From positions 1,543,590 to 1,607,589 of the forward strand of contig NZ_LMOU01000001.1 of assembly GCF_001423615.1 (NCBI RefSeq): 64,000 nt of DNA, in the 5' to 3' direction. The DNA is from Microbacterium sp. Leaf159. Its GTDB lineage: Bacteria > Actinomycetota > Actinomycetes > Actinomycetales > Microbacteriaceae. Made by a program: the position numbers and the translations under genes. The notes under the pieces were generated by a model. That model saw nothing but the letters and a program-made list of their open reading frames with translations. It ran no database searches and was not told where the DNA came from. Positions within the stretch are counted from its first letter, which is position 1. Every line of letters begins with the position of its first letter. This document shows, piece after piece, positions 26,718 through 35,449 of this stretch.

Positions 26718-27371
26718 TCACGAGTCCTCCGCGAGCGCGTCCTTGACGAGCGTCGAGAGGATCGAGGTGCCGTCGATGGGGCCGATGATGCGCGCGGCGA
26801 CCCTGCCCTGCTTGTCGAGCACGAGGGTGGTCGGTGTCGCTTGGATCGGCACGGAGGACGAGAAGGCGAGCTTCGCCTCGGCCGTGTCGACGTCGATCAG
26901 GCTCGGGTAGGTCACGCCGAACTCGGCGGAGAACGCCTTGGCGGTGTCGGCCTGGTCGCGCGTGTTGATGCCAAGGAATGCGACATCGTCGCCTCCGTGC
27001 TCCTGCCACACGCTCTCGAGGTCTTCCGCCTCGACGCGGCACGGCGCGCAGCCGGCGTACCAGAAGTTGACGACCGTGACCTTGCCCTCAAGGTCCGAGC
27101 TGCTGAAGTCCTCGCCGTTCTCGGTGACCCCACCGAACTCGGCGACCGGCTCACCGCGGTCGGCGACGGGGATCTCGACGATCGCTCCGTCTGCGGCCAC
27201 GTATCCCGGGTTGTCGCCGCTGAGGAACGAGTCGTTCACGGGATCGGGAGCGCAGGCGCTCAAACCGATGGCGAGCACCGCGGCGAGCGCGACACCGACC
27301 GCGCGGCGGGAAGGCCGGATGCGGGAGGAGCGGCCGCTGCGGATCGGACGGACCGTCGAGGCGAGTGGCAC
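26718..27371 (-). CDS. TlpA/ResA-family thiol-disulfide lipoprotein
   Basis: A 217-residue extracytoplasmic thioredoxin-fold reductant for apocytochrome c. It has an arginine-rich N-terminus and a lipobox LSAC with Cys40, then the thioredoxin domain with redox pair Cys108/Cys111 in FWYAGCAPCR and cis-proline in ATPTTLVLD. First gene of the cytochrome c maturation operon. The GTG start at 27371 follows TAAACT (27384-27379, minus strand) by 7 bases, so the operon message looks leaderless. Confidence 0.9.
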   Translation of the reverse strand: MPLASTVRPIRSGRSSRIRPSRRAVGVALAAVLAIGLSACAPDPVNDSFLSGDNPGYVAADGAIVEIPVADRGEPVAEFGGVTENGEDFSSSDLEGKVTVVNFWYAGCAPCRVEAEDLESVWQEHGGDDVAFLGINTRDQADTAKAFSAEFGVTYPSLIDVDTAEAKLAFSSSVPIQATPTTLVLDKQGRVAARIIGPIDGTSILSTLVKDALAEDS

Positions 27372-27435
27372 GATTCCCAGTTTACGCAGGGGTTCCTATG
27401 CGTGGGCCGGGCGCGCGAGGGCCGCAGAACGTCGG

Positions 27436-27840
27436 TCAGAGGCGGGCCAGCACGTCGTCCACACTCGCGCGGAAGCGTGGGCAGGTGGCGATGTCGTGCG
27501 AGCGGCATCCCATCGCATGCTCGGTCATCTCGCGCGAGCGGCGCATGTCCTCCATCCGCCTGTCGAGATCATCGAGATGCTGCTGCAGCACCTCGTGACG
27601 CCCGGCGCTCCCGTCGTCGAGGAGCACGGCGATCTGGTCGAGCGTCATGCCCGCCGCTTTGCTCCGCTGGATCACCGCGATGCGCACGACGTCGTCCTGT
27701 CCGTAGCGGCGGCGACCGGCGGCATCGCGAGCAGGCGTGAGCAGACCCACGGTCTCCCAGTGCCGCAGCACGTTCGTCGGCAGCTCGAAGCGGGCGGCGA
27801 CGTCACCGACGGACCAGGGACTCTCGACACTTGACTTCAT
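27436..27840 (-). CDS. MerR-family regulator with a C-terminal Cys/His cluster
   Basis: A 134-residue MerR-type activator/repressor. The N-terminal winged helix is WSVGDVAARFELPTNVLRHW with RRRYGQDDVVRI as the wing; a long coiled-coil helix (about residues 80-108) precedes Cys112, His115 and Cys120 in MGCRSHDIATCPRF, which could bind metal or sense redox state. It is divergent from a flavin disulfide reductase and its own ATG lies inside a long palindrome, so it probably controls both genes. Confidence 0.87.
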   Translation of the reverse strand: MKSSVESPWSVGDVAARFELPTNVLRHWETVGLLTPARDAAGRRRYGQDDVVRIAVIQRSKAAGMTLDQIAVLLDDGSAGRHEVLQQHLDDLDRRMEDMRRSREMTEHAMGCRSHDIATCPRFRASVDDVLARL

Positions 27841-27855
27841 GTTGACATGAAGTCA
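27832..27855. promoter_or_regulatory. MerR-type palindromic operator covering the merR start codon
   Basis: Perfect 11-base arms TGACTTCATGT (27832-27842) and ACATGAAGTCA (27845-27855) are separated by TG. The merR ATG (27840) is within the left arm, so merR has essentially no untranslated leader outside the operator. TTGACT (27831-27836) and TTGACA (27843-27848) are potential -35 boxes for the plus-strand gene. Confidence 0.75.
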
Positions 27856-27900
27856 CAGACTGGGGACGAACGCAAGCGCGACCCCTCGGAAGGACCCCAC

Positions 27901-28800
27901 ATGTACGACGCGATCGTCATCGGCGCAGGCCCCGCCGGCCTGCAGGCGGCACTGACACTCGGGCGGATGCACAGGAGCACCCTGCTTCTCGATTCCGGCG
28001 AGTACCGCAACGGCACCGTGCGGCACATGCACAACGTGGTCGCGAACGACGGCACTCCTCCGGCCGAATTCCGGGAGACGGCCAGGACGCAGCTCGCCGA
28101 GTACTCCGACGTCGAGATCCGCGACGTCAGCGCACAGACCGTCACCGCGATCGAGGGCGGACACAGCGTCATGCTGGCGGACGGGGATGCGGTCGGTGCA
28201 CGCCACGTGGTCCTCGCAACCGGAGTCGCCGACGACCTCCCGTCAATACCGGGGTTGCAGGAGCTATGGGGCACCCAGGCGTTCAGCTGCCCGTTCTGCG
28301 ACGGTCACGAGCATGCGGGCCGATCCATCGGCATCCTCGGGCCCGCTCCCCGCGCCGAGCATCTGATCGGGCTCCTCGGCCGGATCGTCTCGGACATCAC
28401 TGTCTATCCCGTGGAGGCCACCTTCACCGCCGACGAAGCCCGGACGCTCGAAGAGTTGGGCGCGCGGGTCAGCCCGGAGCCCGTGACCGCCGTGGCCCCG
28501 GACGCCGACGGCGTGCGCGTCACCACGGCGTCCACTGAGCGCTCTGTCGCCGGCGTGTTCGTCGCTGCCGCCTCCCTGCGTCACCGCGCCCCGTTCGCCG
28601 ATCAGCTCGGTCTGCAGATGCTGCCGTCCGGCTCGATCGAGGTCGACGAGTTCGGTCGCACCTCGCTGCCCGGCGTATACGCCGCAGGAGACCTCGCGCA
28701 CCGCGCATCCCTGCCCGGACCGATGGCATCCGTACTGCTGGCCGCCGCGGCAGGTCAGATGGCGGCGGTCGGGGTCATCCAGTCGCTGATGACCCCCTGA
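27901..28800 (+). CDS. Thioredoxin-reductase-like FAD/NAD(P) oxidoreductase
   Basis: A 299-residue flavoprotein: FAD-binding AIVIGAGPAGLQAALTLGR at the N-terminus, redox pair Cys130/Cys133 in FSCPFCDGHEH, and the C-terminal FAD motif GVYAAGDLAH near residue 257. It is the size of thioredoxin reductase, but the NAD(P) region GILGPAPRAEHLIGLLG lacks a clean GxGxxA, so the natural disulfide substrate is uncertain. ATG 27901 has GAAGGA 8 bases upstream; an in-frame ATG at 27847 lies in the MerR operator and is less likely. Confidence 0.85.
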   Translation: MYDAIVIGAGPAGLQAALTLGRMHRSTLLLDSGEYRNGTVRHMHNVVANDGTPPAEFRETARTQLAEYSDVEIRDVSAQTVTAIEGGHSVMLADGDAVGARHVVLATGVADDLPSIPGLQELWGTQAFSCPFCDGHEHAGRSIGILGPAPRAEHLIGLLGRIVSDITVYPVEATFTADEARTLEELGARVSPEPVTAVAPDADGVRVTTASTERSVAGVFVAAASLRHRAPFADQLGLQMLPSGSIEVDEFGRTSLPGVYAAGDLAHRASLPGPMASVLLAAAAGQMAAVGVIQSLMTP

Positions 28801-28810
28801 CCGGTACGAA

Positions 28811-28857
28811 TCGCGCACTTTGCGGATGGGGAGCCCCGTGAGCCGCCAGGTGCGCGA
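28811..28857. terminator. Hairpin between convergent oxidoreductase and phosphatase genes
   Basis: Outer arms TCGCGCAC (28811-28818) and GTGCGCGA (28850-28857) enclose a second small stem GGGG-AG-CCCC. A nested structure in the convergent gap, so probably a bidirectional terminator. Confidence 0.45.
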
Positions 28858-28874
28858 CTCGAACGCGGAGGCGG

Positions 28875-29504
28875 TCAGACCGCCCCGACGTCGACCGCAC
28901 CCCCGGTCGCCGCAGGCTCGGCGTAGGCGACCTCGCGCCACACGTCACCGACGAGTTCGAACGATGTGACGCTCGACAGCGCGCAACGGCGAGTGCGCGG
29001 ATCGTGCCGGAGGGGCAGGCCCGCGACCCTGAGGTGCGTTATCCAGATCGGCGCCTGATGCGACACCATCACCAGATCGCCGTCGTCGACGGATCGCCAG
29101 GCCTCACCCATCGCGCTCAGCATCCGCTCGGCGATCGACGTGTACGGCTCACCCCAGCTCGGAAGAGCCGGCTGCCGCAGATGCCACCAGTTGAGCGGGT
29201 TCATCAGGGAGCGCCGCATCTGCGTTCCCTCGAACACGTTGGTCGGCTCGATGATGCGGATGTCGATCTCGGGCACCAGATCGAATCCGGAGGCGAACGG
29301 CTCCGCCGACTCCTGGGCACGCTCCAACGGAGAGGAGTACAGCGCGGCGACCGGCCTGTCGAGCGAGGCGACGTGGTCGGCGGCCGCCTGGGCCATCTTC
29401 CGACCTTCCCTGCTCAGGTGATAGTCGGGCAGTCGACCGTAGAGGACGCGCTTCGGGTTGTGCACCTCACCGTGGCGGACGAGGTGCAGTCGCGACGCCA
29501 CCAT
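28875..29504 (-). CDS. Histidine phosphatase family protein
   Basis: A 209-residue branch-1 histidine phosphatase/phosphoglycerate mutase-like enzyme. The phospho-acceptor histidine is in LHLVRHGEVHN near residue 10, with AALYSSPLERAQESAEPF and MVSHQAPI supplying the other catalytic arginine and histidine. The substrate cannot be told. It follows DUF5684 with one base between the stop and start codons, so the two are co-transcribed. Confidence 0.87.
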   Translation of the reverse strand: MVASRLHLVRHGEVHNPKRVLYGRLPDYHLSREGRKMAQAAADHVASLDRPVAALYSSPLERAQESAEPFASGFDLVPEIDIRIIEPTNVFEGTQMRRSLMNPLNWWHLRQPALPSWGEPYTSIAERMLSAMGEAWRSVDDGDLVMVSHQAPIWITHLRVAGLPLRHDPRTRRCALSSVTSFELVGDVWREVAYAEPAATGGAVDVGAV

Positions 29505-29505
29505 G

Positions 29506-29880
29506 TCAGACCTGGCGGTAGCGGGACTCGCCGAAGCCGATGATCAGGTACCCGATGTAGGGGAAGACGAACAGCAGGAAGAACGAGAAGAACCCGCCCT
29601 TGCCGAACCGTTCGCCGAGCTTGATCGCGACGATGATCCCGAAGATGAAGCCCACGATCGGGATGATGTAGAGCAGCGCGAGCCAGCCCGACATCCCGGC
29701 GATCTTGACGAGGAAAATGATGTTGACGAAGGGGATGATCGCGAGGATGCCGGGGTATCCCGCCTTCGTGAACACCTTCCACAGACCGATGACGACGAGG
29801 ACGTAGAAGGCGAGCGTGATGAGGCCTGTCGTGCCGGAGAAGATCTGGGCGTAAAGTTCCGAGATGCCGTTGGAGTCCAT
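29506..29880 (-). CDS. DUF5684-type small membrane protein
   Basis: A 124-residue protein with four hydrophobic helices, roughly residues 17-38, 44-62, 66-88 and 97-115, and the pattern GWLALLYIIPIVGFIFGIIV typical of DUF5684 proteins, sometimes annotated as signal-peptidase-like. No catalytic residues seen. GAAAGGGT precedes the ATG. Confidence 0.75.
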   Translation of the reverse strand: MDSNGISELYAQIFSGTTGLITLAFYVLVVIGLWKVFTKAGYPGILAIIPFVNIIFLVKIAGMSGWLALLYIIPIVGFIFGIIVAIKLGERFGKGGFFSFFLLFVFPYIGYLIIGFGESRYRQV

Positions 29881-29965
29881 GATGACCCTTTCGCTGGTCG
29901 AGCGGCTGTCGTGGCGATCCTACTGAGCGATATGCCGCGCGCGAAGGAGGCGACACCCGCGCACG

Positions 29966-30010
29966 TAGAATGGGCGGGTTCATCATTTCCCAGATCAGGA
30001 GGAATCCTCC
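29966..30010 (+). promoter_or_regulatory. aspS promoter and self-complementary ribosome-binding site
   Basis: TAGAAT at 29966-29971 predicts a start near 29978 and a leader of about 33 bases. The leader ends in the 13-base palindrome GGAGGA-A-TCCTCC (29998-30010), which contains the Shine-Dalgarno and touches the GTG start, so its pairing could limit translation. Confidence 0.45.
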
Positions 30011-31792
30011 GTGCTTCGCACCCACTCGGCAGGCTCACTGCGAGCCGAGCATATCGGTCAGACCGTCACCCTCTCGGGTTGGGTCGATCGCCGTCGTGAT
30101 CACGGAGGAGTCGCTTTCATCGATCTTCGGGACGCGTCGGGCATCGCCCAGGTCGTCATCCGCGATGAAGAGGTCGCACATCCGCTGCGCAACGAGTTCG
30201 TCCTCAAGGTCACCGGCGAGGTCTCGCGTCGCCCCGAGGGCAACGCGAACCCGAACCTGCCGACCGGCGACATCGAGCTCATCGCGACCGACGTCGAGGT
30301 GCTGAACGAGTCCGCTCCCCTGCCGTTCCAGGTGTCGACCGCTGTCGCCGACACCGAGACGGTCGGTGAAGAGGCTCGCCTCAAGTACCGCTACCTCGAC
30401 CTGCGTCGCCCCGCGACGGCATCCGCTCTGCGTCTGCGCTCGAACGTCTACAAGGCCGTCCGCGACGTACTGCACGGCGAGGACTTCACCGAGGTCGAGA
30501 CGCCGACGCTCACGCGTTCGACCCCTGAGGGCGCCCGCGACTTCGTCGTGCCCGCTCGCCTGCACCCCGGCAGCTGGTACGCGCTGCCGCAGTCGCCGCA
30601 GCTCTTCAAGCAGCTGCTCATGGTCGGCGGCGTCGAGAAGTACTACCAGATCGCCCGCTGCTATCGCGATGAGGACTTCCGCGCCGACCGTCAGCCGGAG
30701 TTCACGCAGCTCGACATCGAGATGAGCTTCGTCGACCAGGAAGACGTCATCACGCTGATGGAGTCGCTCATCCAGGCGATGTGGAAGACCATCGGCGTCG
30801 AGGTGCAGACCCCGCTGCCGCGCATGACCTACGCCGAGGCGATGGCCAAGTACGGCTCCGACAAGCCCGACCTGCGGTTCGGACTCGAGCTCGTCGAGGC
30901 GACCGAGTACTTCGCGAACACTCCGTTCCGCGTCTTCCAGGCCGAGTACGTCGGCGCCGTCGTCATGCCGGGTGGCGCGAGCCAGCCCCGCAAGCAGCTC
31001 GATGCGTGGCAGGACTGGGCCAAGCAGCGCGGCGCCCGCGGCCTCGCCTACGTGCTCTTCAACGAAGACGGATCGCTCGGCGGCCCCGCCGCCAAGAACC
31101 TGTCCGAGGCCGAGCAGGCAGGGCTCGCGGAGTTCGTCGGCGCCTCCGCCGGCGATTGCGTGTTCTTCGCCGCAGGATCGACGAAGGAGAGCCGTGCGCT
31201 GCTCGGCGCCGCCCGCGTCGAGATCGGCCGCCGTCTCGGGCTGCTGAGCCCCGACGAGTTCGCCTTCACGTGGGTCGTCGACGCACCGATGTTCGAGCCG
31301 GCAGCGGATGCCGTCGCATCCGGTGACGTCGCCGTCGGCGCCGGAGCCTGGACCGCGGTGCACCACGCGTTCACCGGCCCGAAGCCGGAGTTCCAGGACA
31401 CCTTCGACACCGACCCCGGTTCGGCTCTCGCCTACGCGTACGACATCGTGTGCAACGGCTCGGAGCTCGGCGGAGGATCGATCCGCATCCACCGCGAAGA
31501 CGTGCAGAAGCGCGTGTTCGAGGTCATGGGCATCAGCGACGAGGTCGCGCAGGAGCAGTTCGGATTCCTGCTCGACGCGTTCAAGTTCGGCGCCCCGCCC
31601 CACGGCGGAATCGCGCTCGGAATGGACCGCGTGCTGCAGCACCTCTCGAAGACCGAGTCGATCCGCGACGTCATCGCGTTCCCGAAGTCGGGCAACGGCT
31701 TCGACCCGCTGACGGCGGCTCCGGCTCCCATCACCGCGGAGCAGCGCGCCGAGGCCGGCGTCGACTTCGAGCCTGAGGACGACGAGGCCTGA
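30011..31792 (+). CDS. aspS: Aspartate-tRNA ligase
   Basis: Class II aminoacyl-tRNA synthetase of 593 residues, the usual bacterial length. Seen in order: OB-fold anticodon domain ([20 protein letters not shown]), motif 2 region [19 protein letters not shown] near residue 215, the GAD insertion around 290-420 and motif 3 [14 protein letters not shown] near residue 535. Start is GTG with AGGAGG 8 bases upstream. Whether it also charges tRNA-Asn cannot be decided here. Codons at 31306-31321 form a GGATGC-N4-GCATCC palindrome. Confidence 0.96.
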   Translation: MLRTHSAGSLRAEHIGQTVTLSGWVDRRRDHGGVAFIDLRDASGIAQVVIRDEEVAHPLRNEFVLKVTGEVSRRPEGNANPNLPTGDIELIATDVEVLNESAPLPFQVSTAVADTETVGEEARLKYRYLDLRRPATASALRLRSNVYKAVRDVLHGEDFTEVETPTLTRSTPEGARDFVVPARLHPGSWYALPQSPQLFKQLLMVGGVEKYYQIARCYRDEDFRADRQPEFTQLDIEMSFVDQEDVITLMESLIQAMWKTIGVEVQTPLPRMTYAEAMAKYGSDKPDLRFGLELVEATEYFANTPFRVFQAEYVGAVVMPGGASQPRKQLDAWQDWAKQRGARGLAYVLFNEDGSLGGPAAKNLSEAEQAGLAEFVGASAGDCVFFAAGSTKESRALLGAARVEIGRRLGLLSPDEFAFTWVVDAPMFEPAADAVASGDVAVGAGAWTAVHHAFTGPKPEFQDTFDTDPGSALAYAYDIVCNGSELGGGSIRIHREDVQKRVFEVMGISDEVAQEQFGFLLDAFKFGAPPHGGIALGMDRVLQHLSKTESIRDVIAFPKSGNGFDPLTAAPAPITAEQRAEAGVDFEPEDDEA

Positions 31793-31804
31793 CCCTCGCA
31801 CCCC

Positions 31805-31838
31805 GAGGCCCTCTCCTGCGTACGCGGGAGAGGGCCTC
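31805..31838. terminator. Bidirectional terminator of aspS and the TauE/SafE gene
   Basis: A 12-bp stem (31805-31816 against 31827-31838) extended by inner pairs, lying between two convergent genes 12 bases after the aspS stop. TCTTCG follows on the plus strand. Confidence 0.8.
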
Positions 31839-31847
31839 TTCGCATGC

Positions 31848-32675
31848 TCAGCGCAGCGACGCGAGCGCGGGCGCGATGTTCTCATTCCACACGTCGACAC
31901 CGAGCTTCGCGATGAGGGCGACCACCACGATGAGGAACACGACGCGGATGAAGGTCGTGCCGCGCGAGATCGCCATCCGCGAGCCGAGGTAGCTGCCGGC
32001 GACGTTGGCGACCGCGAGGATACCTCCCAGCAGCCACAGCACGGCGCCGTGGGGGATGAAGAGCAGCAGGGCGCCCGTGTTCGTGGCGAGGTTGACGATC
32101 TTCGCCTTGGCGCTCGCCTGCAGGAAGTCATAGCCCAGCAGCGCGACGAGCGAGATCACCAGGAAAGTCCCGGTGCCGGGCCCGATCAGACCGTCGTAGA
32201 AGCCGATCACGAGACCCGACAGCCCCGCCATGATGTGGTGCTTGTGCCCGCTGAAACGCAGACGGGTCGCGGCGCCCATCTGCGGGCGGAACGCAGTGAA
32301 GAGTGCGACGGCGAGCAGCGCGACCACGATGATCGGCTTGAACGCCGCAGCCGGCAGCACGGTGGCGACTGCGGCTCCGCCGAACGACCCGACGAGCGCG
32401 ATCGCGGCCATCGGCAGAGCTGTGCGGATATCGGGTTTCGCGCGCCGGTAGTAGGTGACGCTGCTCGTCGCCGTGCCGAAGACGGAGGCGAGCTTGTTCG
32501 TCGCGAGCGCCTGGATCGGCGAGATGCCGGGGATCAGCAGCAGAGCGGGAAGCTGCAGCAGCCCTCCCCCACCCACGACGGCGTCGATCCACCCGGCCGC
32601 GAACGCCGCGACGACCACGAGGATCAGCGTGCCCCAGGTGAGCTGCTCGAGCCCGAGCACACTGCCGATGTCCAT
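31848..32675 (-). CDS. TauE/SafE-family sulfite/organosulfonate exporter-like protein
   Basis: A 275-residue protein with seven to eight helices arranged as two related halves: AAFAAGWIDAVVGGGGLLQLPALL near the N-terminus and GFYDGLIGPGTGTFLVISLV in the second half, both family hallmarks. Members export sulfite, sulfoacetate or other anions; the substrate here is unknown. CATCCT lies 6 bases before the ATG, a weak leaderless-type box. Divergent from a GNAT gene with only 25 bases between the two start codons. Confidence 0.88.
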   Translation of the reverse strand: MDIGSVLGLEQLTWGTLILVVVAAFAAGWIDAVVGGGGLLQLPALLLIPGISPIQALATNKLASVFGTATSSVTYYRRAKPDIRTALPMAAIALVGSFGGAAVATVLPAAAFKPIIVVALLAVALFTAFRPQMGAATRLRFSGHKHHIMAGLSGLVIGFYDGLIGPGTGTFLVISLVALLGYDFLQASAKAKIVNLATNTGALLLFIPHGAVLWLLGGILAVANVAGSYLGSRMAISRGTTFIRVVFLIVVVALIAKLGVDVWNENIAPALASLR

Positions 32676-32700
32676 CCGTCCAGGATGTCAGACTGGGCGC

Positions 32701-33231
32701 ATGCTCGACGCTCTCCCGCTGCCCTTCTCCATCGATTCCCGAGCGGGCACCGCGACCCTGCGCAGAGCCGTCACCGGCGACACGGATGCGATCATCTCGC
32801 TGCTCTCGGACGACCCGATCAGCGCCTCGCGCGGCGACGTGGCCTCGGTAGCGGATCGCCCCGCCTACGCATCCGCCCTCGACGAGATCCTCGCCGAACC
32901 GTCGAACGACCTGCTCGTGGTCGAGTTCGACGGAGCGGTCGTCGGCACGCTGCAGCTCACGTCGATCCCCGGGATGGCCCGCAGGGGCGCGAAGCGCCTG
33001 CTCGTCGAGGCCGTGCGGGTGCGCAGCGACCTGCGCTCCGCAGGCATCGGGTCGGCCGTGATGCGGTGGGTGTCCGATGACGCGGCACCGGCTCTCGGCA
33101 CGGCGATGGTACAGCTCACCTCGGATGCCGCTCGCGCCGACGCACACCGGTTCTACGAGCGCCTCGGCTATGTCGGTTCGCACGTCGGCTTCAAGTACTC
33201 GGTGCCGCAGCGCTCGGTGCCGCGCGACTGA
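32701..33231 (+). CDS. GNAT N-acetyltransferase
   Basis: A 176-residue GNAT enzyme. The acetyl-CoA-binding motif is VRVRSDLRSAGIGSAVMRWV near residue 105, followed by QLTSDAARADAHRFYERLGYV, typical of the fold's C-terminus. Substrate unknown. ATG 32701 lies 6 bases after CAGACT (32689-32694); an upstream in-frame extension would run across the TauE/SafE gene. Confidence 0.85.
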   Translation: MLDALPLPFSIDSRAGTATLRRAVTGDTDAIISLLSDDPISASRGDVASVADRPAYASALDEILAEPSNDLLVVEFDGAVVGTLQLTSIPGMARRGAKRLLVEAVRVRSDLRSAGIGSAVMRWVSDDAAPALGTAMVQLTSDAARADAHRFYERLGYVGSHVGFKYSVPQRSVPRD

Positions 33232-33362
33232 GCTCCGCTCCGACCCGCCACGACCCGGACATCTCTCGTTCACCAGGCTCGCTGCGATCGGCAACCCTCG
33301 GCTCATAGTGTCCTCTCGCAACCCGAATCCGGCTGACAGCGCCGGGCACCGAGAGGACCCTG

Positions 33363-34502
33363 ATGACGAACTTCCACCGCCGCGCGCGCATCGGCGCGGG
33401 CATCGCCCTGTTCACCACCGCCGCGCTCGGCCTCACCGCCTGCGCCACGGGTGCGGAGACGCCCGCCGCCGGCAGCGACGCGGTCGACGCCGCAGCCGCG
33501 ACTTCAGTCGAGGACTTCGGCTCGTTCGCCGACCTCGAAGAGGCCGCCAAGGCCGAAGGCCAGCTCAACGTCATCGCGCTTCCGCGTGACTGGGCGAACT
33601 ACGGCGAGATCCTCGACCTGTTCACCGAGAAGTACCCCGAGATCACGATCAACGAGGCATCGCCCGACGTCTCGAGCGCCGAGGAGATCCAGGCTGCCAA
33701 GACGAACGAGGGCCTCGACACCGCACCCGACGTGTTCGACCTCGGCCTCACGGTCGCGCTGCAGAACACCGACGTGTTCGCGCCGTACCAGGTGCAGACG
33801 TGGGACGAGATCCCCGATGCCCTCAAGGAGCCGACCGGTCTCTTCGTGGGCGACTACGGCGGATACATGTCGATCGGCTACGACTCCTCGAAGTTCGACG
33901 CTCCCGAGTCGCTCGACGACCTGACGGACGCTGCCTACAAGGGCGCCGTCGCCATCAACGGCGACCCGACGCAGGCCGGTGCGGCCTTCGCCGCCGTGGG
34001 CCTCGCCACAGTGCAGTCCGACGGCACGCTCGACGACTTCCAGCCGGGCATCGACTTCTTCTCCGACCTGCAGAAGGCGGGCAACCTGCTCAAGGTCGAC
34101 GTCACCACTGCGACTGTCGCGAGCGGCGAGACCCCCGTCGTCTTCGATTGGGACTACCTGAACGCCTCGCACACGGCCGACAACAAGGACTGGAAGGTCG
34201 TCGTGCTCGACGGCACCGGATACGCCGGCTACTACAACCAGGCGATCAACAAGGATGCCCCGAACCCCGCGGCCGCACGTCTGTGGCAGGAGTTCCTCTA
34301 CAGCGACGAGGTGCAGAACCTGTGGCTCAAGGGCGGTGCTCGCCCGGCACGCATGGAGGCCATGACCGAGGCCGGCACGATCGACGCCGATCTGGCAGCA
34401 GCCCTTCCCGAGGTCCCGAGCGAGACGGTCGTCCCGACCGAGGCGCAGTCGACCGACGCCGGCACGCTTCTCGGCGAGAAGTGGGCAGCGGCGGTCCAGT
34501 GA
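33363..34502 (+). CDS. ABC transporter substrate-binding lipoprotein (polyamine/iron type)
   Basis: A 379-residue binding protein with lipobox LTAC near residue 27. Its layout (LNVIALPRDWANYGEILDLFTEKYPEI, PDVFDLGLTVALQNTDVFAPY, GDYGGYMSIGYDSSKF) is that of family 1/PotD-AfuA-like proteins used for spermidine/putrescine, ferric iron or phosphonates. GAGAGGA precedes the ATG. It heads a four-gene importer operon in which every following gene overlaps its predecessor by four bases. The ligand is not resolvable by reading. Confidence 0.85.
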   Translation: MTNFHRRARIGAGIALFTTAALGLTACATGAETPAAGSDAVDAAAATSVEDFGSFADLEEAAKAEGQLNVIALPRDWANYGEILDLFTEKYPEITINEASPDVSSAEEIQAAKTNEGLDTAPDVFDLGLTVALQNTDVFAPYQVQTWDEIPDALKEPTGLFVGDYGGYMSIGYDSSKFDAPESLDDLTDAAYKGAVAINGDPTQAGAAFAAVGLATVQSDGTLDDFQPGIDFFSDLQKAGNLLKVDVTTATVASGETPVVFDWDYLNASHTADNKDWKVVVLDGTGYAGYYNQAINKDAPNPAAARLWQEFLYSDEVQNLWLKGGARPARMEAMTEAGTIDADLAAALPEVPSETVVPTEAQSTDAGTLLGEKWAAAVQ

Positions 34503-35449
34503 CCACTGCCACCGCAGCGGGGGCGGATGCTTCGGCATCCGCCCCCGTCTCCCCCGCAGCGCACAGCGCTGGGCCGGCGACGTCGTCGCGGGCCCAGCGC
34601 TCCGCGCCGTCCATCGCGTGGCTCGGCCTCGTGCCGTTCGCGGCATATGTGCTGCTCTTCCTCGCCGTGCCGACCGTTCTCGCGATCGGCTCCGGCTTCT
34701 TCGCCAAGGACGGGAGCTTCACCTGGTCGAATGTCTCCGCTCTCGGGGATCCCGTCGTCCTCAACACCTTCGCGAACTCCGCCGGACTGTCGTTGCTGAC
34801 GGCTGTCGTCGGCGCGATCATCGGCGCGCTCGTCTGCTATGCCCTGCTCGGCATGAACCCGGACGGCGCCGTGCGCTCGACCGTGGATGCCGCGGCCGGC
34901 GTGCTCGCCCAGTTCGGCGGCGTCATGCTCGCGTTCGCGTTCATCGCCACGATCGGCATCCAGGGCGTGCTCAAGCTGTTCCTCCAAGACTCCTTCGGCA
35001 TCGACATCTACGCGAACGGGACGTGGCTGTACGAACTCCCAGGGCTCATCCTGCCGTACATCTACTTCCAGATCCCGCTGATGGTCATCACCTTCATGCC
35101 CGCTCTCGCCGCTCTCAAGCCTCAATGGGCCGAAGCGAATCTCACGCTCGGCGGAACCCGCTCGAGCTTCTGGCTGCGCATCGGCATCCCGGTGCTGGCC
35201 CCCTCGTTCCTCGCCAGCCTCCTGCTGCTCTTCGCCAACGCCTTCTCGTCGTACGCGACCGCCGCCGCTCTCGCCAGCCAGGGATCGCAGATCGTGCCCC
35301 TGCAGATCCGCGCTTCGCTCACGAGCGAGACAGTGCTCGGCCGTGAGAACCTCGCTGGCGCCCTCGCGCTGGGCATGATCGTGATCGTGGGAGTCGTGAT
35401 GGCCCTGTACTCGCTCATCCAGCGCCGGGCAGCGAGGTGGCAGTCGTGA
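34499..35449 (+). CDS. ABC transporter permease, PotB-like
   Basis: A 316-residue inner-membrane permease with six helices after a 40-residue Ala/Ser-rich cytoplasmic tail. The EAA coupling loop is WAEANLTLGGTRSSFWLRIGIP near residue 220. The start is GTG at 34499 in a GTGA overlap with the binding-protein stop. Codons at 34525-34540 form a GGATGC-N4-GCATCC palindrome. Works with the following permease and ATPase. Confidence 0.9.
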   Translation: MTTATAAGADASASAPVSPAAHSAGPATSSRAQRSAPSIAWLGLVPFAAYVLLFLAVPTVLAIGSGFFAKDGSFTWSNVSALGDPVVLNTFANSAGLSLLTAVVGAIIGALVCYALLGMNPDGAVRSTVDAAAGVLAQFGGVMLAFAFIATIGIQGVLKLFLQDSFGIDIYANGTWLYELPGLILPYIYFQIPLMVITFMPALAALKPQWAEANLTLGGTRSSFWLRIGIPVLAPSFLASLLLLFANAFSSYATAAALASQGSQIVPLQIRASLTSETVLGRENLAGALALGMIVIVGVVMALYSLIQRRAARWQS

